Assembly (NCBI GenBank): GCA_029216955.1 | Contig: JANAVB010003999.1 | Span: forward strand, 2,532,163-2,596,162 | From: Iris pallida | Taxonomy: Eukaryota > Streptophyta > Magnoliopsida > Asparagales > Iridaceae | Reading direction: 5' to 3' | DNA length: 64,000 nucleotides | Part shown: positions 50,547 to 62,122 of the stretch, piece after piece | Layout of the letters: the number at the start of each line of letters is the position of its first letter | How positions within the stretch are numbered: position 1 is the first letter of the stretch | Translations under genes and position numbers: made by a program | Notes under the pieces: generated by a model | Seen by the model: only the letters and a program-made list of their open reading frames with translations | Database searches by the model: none | What the model was told of the DNA's origin: nothing

Positions 50547-51945
50547 ATGCACTATTTGCCTTTGACGTCGCGGTTGCAGAGGTTGTTTATGGCAAAGGAG
50601 ACAGCTGATAATATGAGTTGGCACAAGCGGGAACAAATAGATGGAGTACTAGATCATCCATCCGACGGGAAAGCATGGAAGCACTTTGATCGAGTGTATC
50701 CCGATTTTGCTTCGAAGCCACGTAATGTCAGATTGGGGCTTTCCCTCCGACGGTTTTACCCCATTTGGACTTTCGGGCTCACAATATTCTTGTTGGCCTG
50801 TGATTGTTATTCCGTACAACTTGCCGTCTTGGATGTGTGTGAAGACTCCTTACATGTCCTAACTGTTATTATTTCAGGTCCGAAGAACCCGAAGAGGAAT
50901 ATCGATGTGTACTTATAGCCCTTGGTAGATGAGCTGAATCAGTTGTGGAAAGTAGGTGCAACCACATATGATGTTTCCAGAAAGCAGAACTTTCAAATGA
51001 GGGCCGCACTAATGTGGACCATCAATAATTTCTCGGCCTATAGAATGTTATCGGGTTGGTGCACCCATGGTCGTCTCGCATGTCCGTATTGCATGGATCG
51101 CACTAAGGCTTTCCGTTTGAAACACGGAGGAAAATCGTGTTTCTTTGATTGTCATCGACAGTTCCTGCCAAAGGATCATCCGTACCGGAGGAACATGAAT
51201 GCTTTTCGTGCTGGCGTGGTAGAGAAGTCCAGTCCACCGCCATGGTAGTCCGGGGACACGATATGGGAAGAAGTTAAAGAATTGTCAAGTGCTATTGAAG
51301 AGCCTACAGCGGGGTACAAGTGTGATGGATTTGGCCGCGCTCACAACTGGACGAAGAGGAGTATATTCTGGGACCTACCATATTGGAGTGACCATCTGCT
51401 CAGACATAACCTGGATGTCATGCATATCGAGAAGAATGTATTTGACAATATAATAAATACTGTGATGGACGTAAAGCGGAAGACGAAAGACAATTCCAAG
51501 GCCATGTTTGGACTTAGAAGAAATATGCAGACGTCCAGAGTTGCATTTGATAAAGGAAGGCAGTGGAAAGTATAAGCAGCCCAGGGCCATTTTCTCACTG
51601 GACAAGGAGGACAAAGGTAAACTTTGTAGGTGGATCCAGGACCTAAAATTTCCAGACGGGTATGTATCGAATTTGAGAAGATGTGTTGACCTGAAGGAGA
51701 ACAAACTACAGGGTATGAAGAGCCACGACTGTCACATTTTTATGGAGAGGTTAATCCCGATTGTATTTCAGGAATTCTTACCTCATGTCGTTTGGGATCC
51801 ACTGACAGAGCTTAGCATATTCTTCAGAGATCTTTGTTCTACTAAGTTGCTCGTCGATCGGCTTGAAAAGCAGGAGAAGGACATTGCAGTAACATTGTGT
51901 AAGCTTGAGAGGGTGTTCCCTCCTGGATTCTTCGACTCAATGTAG
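50547..51945 (+). pseudogene. CACTA1 transposase, tnp2 (Transposase_21) domain
   Basis: Conserved blocks in order: YLPLTSRLQRLF and SWHKREQIDGVLDHPSDGKA (50547-50660), YPDFASKPRNVRLGL (about 50700), then a frameshift pair (about 50735 and 50865; the missing block WPVIVIPYNLPSWMC is in the other frame), GPKNPKRNIDVYL, a TAG at 50919, WTINNFSAYRMLSGWCTHGR with CPYC, HRQFLPKDHPYRR, a TAG at 51246, and WDLPYWSDHLLRHNLDVMHI followed by EKNVFDNI. A further frame change near 51510 follows, and the last stop is TAG at 51943. The family catalyses CACTA transposition through an RNase H-like DDE fold. Here it cannot be translated as one protein. Confidence 0.92.
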
Positions 51946-52344
51946 CATTTGCCAATTCATCTTTCATATAAGGCACGTGTTGGTGGTCCCGTCGGTTATC
52001 GGTGGATGTACTCGTTCGAGCGCCATCTAAACCACCTGAAGAGGAAGGTGAAAAATAAGGCATGGGTCGAGGGTTCTATTTGTGAAGTCTATGTCCTTGA
52101 GAAGATTACAAACTTTTGTTCAATGTATTTCAAGCCTCATATTGCTACAAATAGAACAAGAGCTCCGAGGAACGACGATGGAGATATAGAATATAATGAT
52201 GCATTATTAAAAGTCTTCAATGCTCTTAGAAAGCCTTCTGGAAAACTGAAAAAGAGATATTTGATTGATGAGGAACTAAAGGCTGCCCAGTTATATATAT
52301 TACTCAACTGCGAGGAGGATGAAGTGGAAAAGCTAGAGTGGTAG
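51946..52344 (+). pseudogene. CACTA1 transposase, DUF4218 region
   Basis: Continues the transposase frame after the TAG at 51943: HLPIHLSYKARVGGPVGYRW followed by MYSFERHLNHLKRKVKNKAW and EGSICEVYVLEKITNFCSMY, the typical DUF4218 signature. The acidic end (NCEEDEVEKLEW) precedes a probable intron. Function of the domain is unknown, but it is part of plant CACTA transposases. Confidence 0.9.
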
Positions 52345-52428
52345 GTGAAAATCTTCAACGTTCAAGTCATCTATTTGTTGATTACGTTATTATAATTTAA
52401 CGAGTATATCCCGATATTTATTGGTTTT

Positions 52429-53360
52429 CAGCAAATTTAATGATGAGGTGAGGTCAAGTAGACCATACATTGCAGATGAAGAAGTAGAAGAAGAAATGAG
52501 ACTTCATTTCCCGTCTAGGTTGACTGCATATGTACGTAAGAAGCTAGTTAGAATTTTCCTCCATTCACAACTGTACAAGAAATAACTTAACATTAAACTT
52601 AATTTGTATCTTTTCGTGTTTAGGTCGATCGTCCGGACGTCATCCTTGAGAATGAATCTATTAGAACTCTTGCCAAGGGACCAATTTATGCCGTCAAAAT
52701 ATGGCCAAGTTATTGCGTGAATGGGTTTAAGTTCAAGTCAACAAATGCTCTCATTAGAGATAGCTTTCTGGATCTTGATTCTACAAAAAACAGTTGCTTG
52801 TGTATCAAATCTACAAACTACAAAGATGTCACTCCAGGCAATGATTTCTATGGCGTCTTACGGGAGATCGTGGAATTGACGTACAACTATGGCATATAGC
52901 CTGCCAAGATCGTGTTGTTCAAAGTTGATTGGTTCGATCCCATACAAGATCAAGGATGGAAAATTGACAAGCATGGTCTTGTGGATATTAACTACCGTCG
53001 TCAATACCAAGGATACGAACCATTTATCCTAGCAACTCAAGCTCAACTCGTATATTTTACAACATATCCTAGACGGGGGAACAACGAGGTATGACTAGAG
53101 GGCAGTATGTAAGACTAAAGCCAGAAATACCTACGACGTCGACGAAGTGGCTTATCAGGAGGACGAGCTGCCTCTTGTACCAAATACAGTTGATGTCGAC
53201 TCAGCAGAAGTTCCTCATTCAATATCTACTTTTGTAGAAGAGGTACAAGTATCCGAAGGGGAAGACGAAGGAGATGCTAGTGACAATGAGGAGGAAGAGG
53301 AAGAGGATGAGGAGGAGGAGGAGGCAAACGAAGAAGACGAATTTTCAGAGGATGATTGAG
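52429..53360 (+). pseudogene. CACTA1 transposase, DUF4216 region and acidic tail
   Basis: A short exon (FNDEVRSSRPYIADEEVEEE, 52432-52530) lies between introns with AG/GT borders. After TTTAG at 52623 comes the DUF4216 region: ILENESIRTLAKGPIYAVKI, VNGFKFKSTNALIRDS, FYGVLREIVEL and, after a TAG at 52897, VLFKVDWFDPIQDQGWKIDK with EPFILATQAQLVYFTTYPR. A stop near 53092 precedes a strongly acidic C-terminus (EEEEEEDEEEEEANEED) ending at 53359. That arrangement is usual for this gene type. Confidence 0.85.
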
Positions 53361-53562
53361 AAACTGTGATTTTGATGTATTCATATTTCTGTAATCTTAA
53401 ATTATGAACTATGATCATTTTTGAAAACTTAAATTATAAATTCCAATATATGCAGATATTTCTAAACTGTCATTGTATTTATTTATATTTTCAATCATAA
53501 ACTGTGATTTTGATGTATTTATATTTCTGTAGTCTTAAATTATGAACTCCAATGTTATTATC

Positions 53563-53937
53563 AGCATGGCAGGACGACGCGGAGGCACCTCAGGATGACG
53601 CGGAGATAGGCCAGGATGAGTCGTGTCCTTAGGTGGACAGAGAGCTCCGTTACCAGAGGATGGCTCTGGACCATCGTCTGACCCGAGCACTCCATTGTAC
53701 CATACGGTCTCAGGTCCGGGTGGCAGTGCACCTGCGACGAGCAGTTCCAGGCTTTCTGATAATACTCCTTCCCCTAGGCTTCCTACCGCTGACAGCAGCA
53801 TGGCGGGTGGGGAGCAGGTGGAGAAGGTAGTCCCTACTCCCGTCCGGGCGGATCCATACCAGAGCGACCTTCCATGCGCACCTCAGGACGAGACGAGGAT
53901 GAAGATTTGGGCCGACGGTCCTACGAAGTAAGTTAAA

Positions 53938-54013
<76 letters not shown>

Positions 54014-55524
54014 GCATGTCTGTATATCTATATATATTCATTAATACGTCGGTTATCGTTGTATACAGATATCGTCCCTCGTCGGTACAGAGAGCGTTGG
54101 GCTCCTTTCTAAGGTCCAACTATGGGGGTCCGTGGATCAACTACTCGGATGCCTCGGAAGAGAGGAAGGCATTCTGGTTTGCCCGCTTCAAGGTAACTAA
54201 AGATAGTTAATTTAGTATGATTAATATAAAATTTAAGCATTTTTAGAACTTATTATTTTAATTTGTAATTCTTGTAGAGGACTTATTTTTATCCACCACA
54301 CCGGGCCGAGCAGATTGAGAGGCAGTTTCATGCTGTCGTCGCCAAGTTGATCAGTGATGCAATTGACGATCAGAAAGTTCGTCAGCGCTCCGGAAAGTCG
54401 ATTGATGGTTGGATCACACCTGACCAGTGGACCACGATGAGGGCTCGATTTGAGGAGCCCGGGTACAGAGAGCGGTCGAAGAAGGCGAAGGCGGCTAGGA
54501 CGAGGGCCGAAAAGTGGTGTGGTGGATCGATTCCTATGACGGAGCATTTCCGTCGTCTGGTATGTAATTTATTGTAAAATATAAGATTTTATTGATAGTA
54601 GGAGTATATAATTTTCTATTTTACTAAAGAATAAAATATAACAAACACGCAGGTGAAGAGGGGTGAGGACGCAAACATGGTGACCGTCTTCCTGGCCATC
54701 CATCGGAAGGACGGGAAGCTCATCGACGACCGGGCTACTCAGAGCTATGTAAGTACTAATTTAGATTTCGTTAATTTTTAACACAACTTGTAGAATATAC
54801 AGATAACCATATACTTAATAATAATTAAATATTTTAGACGTTTATTAGGCTAATTTAGGTAAGTACTGATGTATAGAGATGCACAATGATTTCTAGGAAG
54901 AGTATGTTAGGCTACGTGATGAGCGTGCGAGTGCTAGTACACAGGCAGAGGGAGGGGTTGGTACATCGCAGCCCTCTCCGCCTCAGTCGGAGGACGAGCT
55001 CTGGAAGACCGCTGTTGGTGGTCTTCAGAGGGATACGTACTACGGTACGGGGTCCTAAGACGCATTTGTTGTGACGCAGGCATCCAGGGCTCCCTCTTCC
55101 AGTGCGCATTCACAGCCGTCACAGGCCGAGTCATCCTGAGTCGAGGAGACCATTGTTCGCCAGATTGCTGAGCTGTACGACGATATGCTGAGGAGGATTG
55201 CTGAGCAGCCAGGGTCTCAGGCGCAAGAAGACGCTGCGTCGGTCACCGCACGCTTTGACGAGCTCGAGCGCACCGTACAACACGTACAGGGGACACAGGA
55301 GTCCATTCACGACACCATTACTAGGATAGCGGCTTGCATGAAGCAATGCAGCGCCAGACTGCAAGCCCTAGAGGAGACGCGGACGCACCCATCTCCAGCG
55401 GTTACATTGCCTCCTTCTTCAGCGGTTGCATTGCCTCCTTCATCGTCGTCGGTGGTTCTTACACCGGAGCAGTATGCTTACCTTCTTTCCAGGAGCGGTG
55501 ATGCTTCTCCTGATCAGCCGTAGT
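53563..55524 (+). pseudogene. CACTA1 second gene, Transposase_24 (Ptta/En/Spm) type
   Basis: Five exon-like blocks with GT/AG borders: 53563-53930 (disordered Ser/Pro-rich), 54069-54193 (YRPSSVQRALGSFLRSNYGG), 54278-54560 (RFHAVVAK..WITPDQWTTM..SKKAKAARTRAEK), 54653-54749 (TVFLAIHRKDGKLIDDRATQ) and 54896-55524 (EEYVRLRDERA, then a helical C-terminus). The HRKDGK...D/ERA pattern is diagnostic of plant Transposase_24 proteins, the second gene of CACTA elements with a TNPA-like DNA-binding role (role by analogy). Two early TGA stops stand where CGA is expected, and two late stops (TAA near 55058, TGA near 55138) also break it. The first intron contains the (AT)n array at 53940-54010. Confidence 0.85.
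53940..54010. repeat. (AT)n array in a CACTA1 intron
   Basis: About 35 AT dinucleotides between the first and second exon-like blocks of the Transposase_24 gene. Confidence 0.95.
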
Positions 55525-55811
55525 CGACATATATATTGTTGTGTGATGGCCTATTGTTGGGTCTTTTATGTGGTTATACATACATTATTCTTATGTGGAC
55601 CATTATGTTTGACATTGTTACAAATTTTTATATATTTGTGTTGATTGATGAGATTGTGTTTCAAACGTGTTCGGGATTGTGTGTATATATGTTGTTTGAT
55701 ACTGTATTCGTGATACACACCGTCGTTGTTGTAACAAATGGTGTAGGGGATGCTGCAAATGCTGCAGGAGATGCTGCAAATGCTATAATTTTTTTTAATT
55801 TTTTTCAATAT

Positions 55812-56292
55812 TAGCGACGTTCAGCGACTCTCAGCGACGTCCAGCGACGAAGGTAACGTCGCTAAGTAAGTGTAAGGCACGTCGCTAACTGTGATGAATA
55901 CCGTCGCTGATCGTCACTAAACGTCGCTACGTAGGACGTCGTTAAACGTCGCTATAGGTCGGTACTATAGCGACGTAGCAAAGTCGCAGAACGTCGCCAT
56001 TTGGCTCTCAAGCCAGGTCAGCATCGATGCATGTCAAGTCGCTCAACGTCGCTAGGTTACGTCGGTAAATGATGACATTTTACGTCGCTGGTCGTCGCTG
56101 AATTAGCGACGTGTCAGCGTCGCTAAATATCGTCGCAATAGCGACGTATTACGACGTTTTGTTGTTTAGCGACTAGGTTAATCGCGACTACGTACAAACG
56201 TCGCTAAATACGTCGCTAATAGATATTAGCGACGTTTTTTTCCTATTTAGCGACGTCCTGAGGCGTCGCTGATTTGACAGATTTTAGTAGTG
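55812..56292. repeat. CACTA1 right subterminal and terminal repeats
   Basis: About 23 AGCGAC/GTCGCT motifs on both strands in 480 bp, roughly twice the number at the left end, finishing in TTTTAGTAGTG. Confidence 0.9.
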
Positions 56293-56471
56293 TATGTAAC
56301 TCATGCCCTTTGGTTTCATAACTTATGTAACTCATGCCCTATGATTTCATAACTCATGACCTTTAGCAATCCATTGTAAACCTATATAAAGGCCATATTG
56401 GATGAATGAAATGATACACAACTTTCTTCTCAATTTTCTCTTGTTGCTCTCTCTCTCTCTAGTTTATAACA

Positions 56472-56490
56472 CGTTATCAGCACGAGTTTG
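56472..56490 (+). other. Copia primer-binding-site region
   Basis: CGTTATCAGCACGAG follows the LTR end directly. Its TATCAGCACG resembles, but is not, the standard TGGTATCAGAGC complement of initiator tRNA-Met. The priming tRNA is not established here. Confidence 0.5.
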
Positions 56491-57345
56491 CTGAAGGAGA
56501 TTGTAAGTCCAACTTTCGTCATTCTTTAAGTTTTTATATTCATGCATTCATATGGCAGTAGGATGGTTTCTTATTCCCACAGTCGGCATCAATTTCTATT
56601 ATCACTCTTATTGGCACTTCACATCCTAACATTTCTTCTTGCTGCTATATTTCTCTACCTAATGCAAGATTTTCACCAAGTCATGGCTTGCTTATTCAAG
56701 ATTTTTTTTAATTCATAATAGCGGTCTTGTTTATTCATGCATTTTTAATTATATCCAATAGTAGATGCAATTGTCAAAATATATTAGTATATTTGTCTAT
56801 AGATTTATTTGCTTATGGTATGTTTGTTAATAATGTTTGTCTTGAGCATATTTTTTTTTAAAAAAAAAGTGAGAGAAAAAAAAATACAGCTTCTTATCCC
56901 TTCATGTATGTCATTTTATTTGTAGTAATTTTATTAGCTCTAAACTTTGTGAATTTATGGCAATTATCTTAGAGTTTTGTATTTGGATGAACCTGAAGTT
57001 TCATCTCCTAACCTATATTGTATATAAGGCTTGAAGCCAAATAAAATATGTTAGGCTTGAAGCCTAATTGATGAAAGTCAAACCTGGAGATTTGAGTATA
57101 TGTACTATATTCTAAAGTACTATTTATTTTTCAGAAATATGGCAAACATCTTAGAGCTTTGTATTTAAATGAACATGATGTTTCATGAAAAAAAATTGAA
57201 AGAAAATGTTCGGTTATGAACCTAAATTTAATATAAGGCCTGAAGCCAAAATATAATATGTTAGGCTTGAAGCCTAATTGATAGAACTCAAACCTGTAGA
57301 TTTGAGCATGTGTATATATTCTAAATAAATGTATTTTTTCAGACA
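56491..57345 (+). other. Copia leader
   Basis: AT-rich untranslated sequence before gag. A block (ATATGTTAGGCTTGAAGCCTAAT plus flanks, about 170 bp) is present twice, near 56930-57110 and 57140-57310. Confidence 0.75.
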
Positions 57346-58446
57346 ATGGCAAACATCACCAAGCTTGAGTTCGCTGCTCTTGATATTTTCGGAAGAAATT
57401 ATCTAACTTGGGTTCTTGAGGCAAAAATTTATTTGAGTGCAAAGAACCTTGCACATGCAATCAAAGAGAAAAATGAGGCAAGCGAACAAGACAAAGCAAA
57501 ATCAATGATTTTCATTCGACATCACCTCCATGAAGGGCTGAAATCCGAATACCTTGGAGTGAAAGACCCAGCCGTTCTATGAAAAAACTTAGAGGAATGT
57601 TATGATCACCAAAAGAGTGTGATACTCCCATAAGCTCCCTATGATTGGATGCACCTGAAGTTGCACGACTTCAAATCGGTAAATGAAAATAACTCTACAA
57701 TGTTCAAAATTGTGTCTAAAATGAGATTATGTGGAGATAATGTTACTGAAGAAGACATGTTAGAAAAGACATTCACTACTTTCCATGCCACGAACATGCT
57801 TCTGCAGCAGCAGTATCGTGGAAAGGGATTTAAAACATATTCTCAATTGATCTCATGTCTTCTTGTTGCCGAACAAAATAATGATCTCCTAATGAGAAAC
57901 CACAACTCCCACCCTATTGGATCACAGCCATTCCCTTAAGCGAATGCAAATAACTATGGACAAGGACGTGGTCGTGGTCGCGGTCGCGGTCGCGGTCGTG
58001 GTCGTGGTCGCGGTCATGGTCGCGGTTATAGTCATGGTAAAATTCAAACCATGGTGGTCCTAACCATCAACCCTTCAACAAGAAGGTTGGGCCATACCAC
58101 TTGAAGTGGAACAAAAATGGCGAAAAACAAGATAAAGAAAAGGGTGCAAAAGTTGATTCTCCGAAGAATTATGAAGAAGCTTGCTACAGATGTGGAGCAA
58201 AAGGGCATTGGTCTCGTACCTGTCGTACACCAAAGCACCTAATTGACCTTTACCAAACATCTATCAAGAGTAAAGGAAAAGAGAAAGAGAGCAACTTTGC
58301 AAATTTTAGCAACATTCTTGAAGATAAAAATGATCCAATAGAATTCACTCATTTGGATGTTGAAGATTACTTAAACGAGCTAAGTGGAGGAATTAAGTTT
58401 TGGGGTGATGATGCTAATGATGGCAACGAAAATATCAAAAATGATT
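57346..58446 (+). pseudogene. Copia gag
   Basis: ATG at 57346 (MANITKLEFAALDIFGRNYL) begins the copia gag. The N-terminal domain includes WVLEAKIYLSAKNLAHAI, and the UBN2-like part includes YDWMHLKLHDFKSVNE and CLLVAEQNNDLLMRNH. An Arg-Gly repeat tract follows (57960-58030, GRGRGRGRG), then one CCHC knuckle CYRCGAKGHWSRTC (about 58180). TGA at about 57580, TAA near 57630 and 57938, and a frameshift after the RG tract break the frame. The last stretch (ending ENIKND at 58446) is acidic. The protein would form particles and bind RNA. Confidence 0.88.
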
Positions 58447-58604
58447 AAGTTGAATTTGAGATTATTTGATCTTTTTCAGTTTAGTTCTAGTTTTATGTTT
58501 GTTTTATCACGTTTCTAAGTATCCGTTGTTATGCTTGTTTTATCCTTTGGTTTTTATCAATAAATTAAATATTTCTTACTTAATTTATTTGTGTTTATAG
58601 AAAT

Positions 58605-59320
58605 ATGGAAAATAATGATGCTGTGAACAACTCCAACGGTGGAGATATATGTTTGGTTGACAGTGGATCAACGCACACTATTCTTCGAGATCAAAAATAT
58701 TTTTCGAACTTAAAATTGGCACAAGCAAATATTAGTACAATTTTCGGTACTACAAAATTAATTGAGGGCTTTGGAAGAGCAAATATTATATTACCGGGTG
58801 GAACAAATATTTTTGTAAAAGATGCTTTGTATTCAAGCAAGTCAAAAAGAAATTTGCTAAGTTTCAAAGACATACGTCTCAATGGTTTCCATATCGAGAC
58901 TATGAATGAGGAGAATATGGAATATCTATGCATTACATCCAATGATTCATGCCAGAAGCATGTGAAAGAAAAACTTCCAGTTTTCTCATCAAGATTGTAT
59001 TATGCAAAAATAAGTGCCATAGAATCTAACACTGTAATAAACCAGAAGTTCAATGATCCAAAAAATTTATGCTTTGGCATGATCGGCTTGGCCACCCTGG
59101 ATCTAGTATGATGCATCGAATAGTTAGAAACTCACGATGACATCCTTTAAAGAATCAGAAGATTCTTTTACCTCGTGATTGTGTGTGTGCTGCATGCTCA
59201 CAAGGAAAATTAATTATAAGACCATCTCTGATGAAAGTTAATCTTGAGTCACCTATGTTCTTACAAAGAATACAATGAGATATTTGTGGACCTATTGACC
59301 CACCTTGTGGTCCATTTCGT
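58605..59320 (+). pseudogene. Copia protease and GAG-pre-integrase domain
   Basis: Starts at ATG 58605, separated from the gag stop by 158 bp of AT-rich sequence that ends in an acceptor-like TTGTGTTTATAG. The aspartic protease motif VDSGSTHTI lies at residues 18-26, with AKISAIESNTV downstream. The pre-integrase zinc region (LWHDRLGHPGSSMMHRIV, then CAACSQGK) is partly in another frame after a shift near 59085. A TGA at 59276 precedes GDICGPI-like sequence. The first integrase Asp is at 59279. Confidence 0.85.
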
Positions 59321-60540
59321 TACTTTATGGTCTTGATAGATGCATCATCTAGATGGTCACATGTATGTTTATTGTCAACAAGAACGGTTGCTTTTGCCAA
59401 ACTTCTTGCTCAAATTATAAAGTTAAGGGCTCAATTCCCTGATTATTTTATTAAGACAATTCGTCTCGATAATGCCGGTGAGTATACATCTCAAGCATTT
59501 AATGACTATTGCATGTCAATTGGGATTAACGTTGAACATTCAGTTGCACATGTCCATACTCAAAATGGACTTGCAGAGTCTTTTATTAAAAGATTACAAT
59601 TGATTGCTAGACCTTTACTTTTAAGGTCAAGTTTATCCACTTCTGTTTGGGGACATGCAATATTACATGCAGCTGCATTGGTCCGTATTCGACCAAGTTC
59701 ATTTAATCATCATTCACCATTAGAAATTGTTTCTGGCCAGCAGCCGATATCTCTCACTTAAATTTTTTTGGTTGTGCAGTTTATGTTCCCATTTCTCCAC
59801 CTAAAAGAACAAAGATGGGCCCACAAAGGCATCTTAGAATTTACGTTGGTTTTGACTCACCATCTATAATAAAATACATTGAGCCCCTGACGGGCGATTT
59901 ATTTAAGGCAAGGTTTGCTGATTGCCATTTTGATGAGTCAATTTTTCCGCCGTTAGGAGGAGATAAAACGTCACTTCCTGTAGAACGGCGTGAAATTACA
60001 TGGAATGTATCATCTTTTATTGATCCACGCACAAGTAGATGTGAGCAAGAAGTGAAAAGGATTATCCATTTGCAAAATATTGTAAATCATTTGCCAGATG
60101 CATTCACTGATATTAAGAAAGTGACAAAATCTCATGTACCGGCTATAAATGTACCCGCACGGATTGATATTCCTGAAGGACAACATGATGGCACATTAAA
60201 ACCGTGCATGAAATGTGGACGCCCTGTTGGCGCTAAAGATAAGAACCCTCGAAAGAAAAAGGTACAAGTTATTACTCCCGAAGAGAATAGTTTCGAAACA
60301 TGAAAGCGCTATAGAAAATTTAACTGATCAGTCTAAAGTAACTCCTGAAGAGACACATGATAATGAACATATTTCAGAAGAGATCTCTTTGAATTATATG
60401 AGTACAAGAGAAAGCTGGAATAGAAAGAAAATTACTATAGACAATATCTTTGCTTATAATATTGCACTTGATATTGTAAATGAGGATCCTGAACCAAAAT
60501 CTATTGAACAATGTCGACATAGAAATGATTGGCCAAAATA
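59321..60540 (+). pseudogene. Copia integrase
   Basis: Catalytic core MVLIDASSRWSHVCLLSTRT, with Asp at 59468 (RLDNAGEY) and Glu at 59576 (GLAESF), which together with 59279 restore DDX35E spacing. The downstream NHHSPLEIVSGQQPI, then (after a stop at 59759) FFGCAVYVPISPPKRTK and LRIYVGFDSPSIIKYIEP are the conserved copia integrase C-terminal region. TGA at 60301 and further shifts break the linker to RT. Confidence 0.9.
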
Positions 60541-62122
60541 GAAAGATGCGATATAAGCTGAATTAAAATCCTTAGAAAATCGCAAAGTATTTGGACCAGT
60601 AGTCCAAACCCCTGAAGGTATAAAACCTATTGGATACAAATGGGTATTTGTAAGAAAACGAAACGAAAAAAATGAAATTATTAGATACAAGGCACGACTT
60701 GTTGCACAAGGTTTTTCACAGAGACCTGGAGTCGATTATGATGAAACATATTCCCCTGTGATCGATGCAATCACATTACGATATTTGATCAGCTTAGCAG
60801 TCACAGAAAAACTTGATATACGACTTATGGATGTTGTTACCGCATATTTGTATGGGTCATTGGATAATGACATTTATATGAAGATCCCAGAAGGATTCAA
60901 ATTGCCTGAAGCAAATAACCAAAGATCTCATGGGTTATACTCAATCAAATTACAACGATCCCTATACGGATTAAAACAATCTGGAAGAATGTGGCATAAT
61001 CGCCTTAGCGAGTACCTTGTTAGAGAAGGATATATAAACAATCCAATTTGTCCATGTGTCTTCATCAAGAGATCTAAAAATGGATTCTCAATTATTGCAG
61101 TTTATGTTGATGACTTAAATCTTGTCGGAACTTCCGAAGAGCTCACAGAAACTGCTAACTATCTAATGAAAGAATTTGAGATGAAAAATCTTGGAAAGAC
61201 AAAATTTTGTCTCGGCCTGCAGATCGAACATTTATCAAATGGAATTTTTATCCATCAATCTACCTATGTAGAAAAAATCTTGAAAAGATTTTATATGGAT
61301 AAATCTCATCCACTGAGTAGCCCCATGATTGTTCGATCTTTAGATGTAAAGAAAGATCCATTCCGTCCTCGAGAGGATAATGAAGAATTATTAGGTCCGG
61401 AAGTACCATATCTTAGTGCTATTGGAGCTTTGATGTATCTTGCAAATTGTACAAGACCTGATATAGCATTCTCAGTAAACTTACTGGCAAGATATAGCTC
61501 AGCACCAACAAAACGACATTGGAATGGTGTTAAACATATATTACGTTATCTTCGTGGAACAACCGATATGGGCTTATTTTACTCAAAAAATTTAGAATCA
61601 CAAGTTGTGGGTTATGCTGATGCTGGTTATCTATCTGACCCACATAAAGGAAGATCTCAGAGTGGATATGTGTTTACTTATGGTGGTGCTGCAATATCAT
61701 GGCGCTCAGTGAAACAAACATTAGCAGCAACTTCTTCTAATCACTCAGAAATTTTGGCCTTGCATGAAGCAAGTCGAGAGTGCATATGGTTAAGAACGAT
61801 GACTCAGCATATCCGAGAATCATGTGGGTTATCTTCAACAAAGAATACTGGGACAATATTGTATGAAGACAATGCTGCTTGTATTGCACAAATCAGGAAT
61901 GGCTACATCAAAGGCGACAGAACGAAGCATATATCACCTAAATTTTTCTACACTCACGAGCTACAGAAGAATGGTGACATTGACGTTCGGCAGATACAAT
62001 CAAGCAAGAATTTTGCAGATTTATTCACTAAAGCATTACCAACCACAACATTCAGAAAGATGATTCAGAATATTGGGATGCGTCAGCTAAAGGATCTCTT
62101 GCCAGCATCAGGGGGAGCGTGA
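60541..62122 (+). CDS. Copia reverse transcriptase and RNase H (long open frame 60758-62122)
   Basis: After two stops near 60540-60555, RVT_2 sequence begins (GPVVQTPEGIKPIGYKWVFV, YKARLVAQGFSQRPGVDYDE). A continuous 454-codon frame follows from 60758. RT shows LMDVVTAYLYG, SLYGLKQSGRMWH and the active-site YVDD at 61103-61114. RNase H shows GYADAGYLSD, SSNHSEILALHEA and LYEDNAACI with the expected acidic residues, then TKHISPKFF. The protein would copy RNA to cDNA and degrade the template. It ends with a TGA at 62120. The best-preserved gene in the window, but it is not joined in frame to the rest of pol, so autonomous function is unlikely. Confidence 0.9.

Larger units (their letters stand above)
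49030..56292 (+). mobile_element. CACTA1: CACTA (En/Spm) transposon with decayed transposase genes
   Basis: Ends CACTACCAAAATAAGTC and (reverse complement of the right end) CACTACTAAAATCTGTC. Flanked by TAT duplications at 49027-49029 and 56293-56295. Both ends carry dense AGCGACG motifs. It contains the two gene types of autonomous CACTA elements in one orientation, a tnp2-type transposase with DUF4218/DUF4216 and a Transposase_24-type gene, both with stops. Length 7,263 bp. Confidence 0.95.
48983..56471 (+). repeat. 5' LTR of the copia element, interrupted
   Basis: Left piece 48983-49029, right piece 56296-56471 after CACTA1 and its TAT duplication. Contains TATATAAAGG near 56385 as a possible TATA box, and an imperfect direct repeat (TATGTAACTCATGCCCT, twice). 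Confidence 0.9.

Noticed and set aside
50547..55524. A functional CACTA1 transposase
   Set aside because: At least two frameshifts and several in-frame stops interrupt conserved blocks. Splicing alone cannot remove them.
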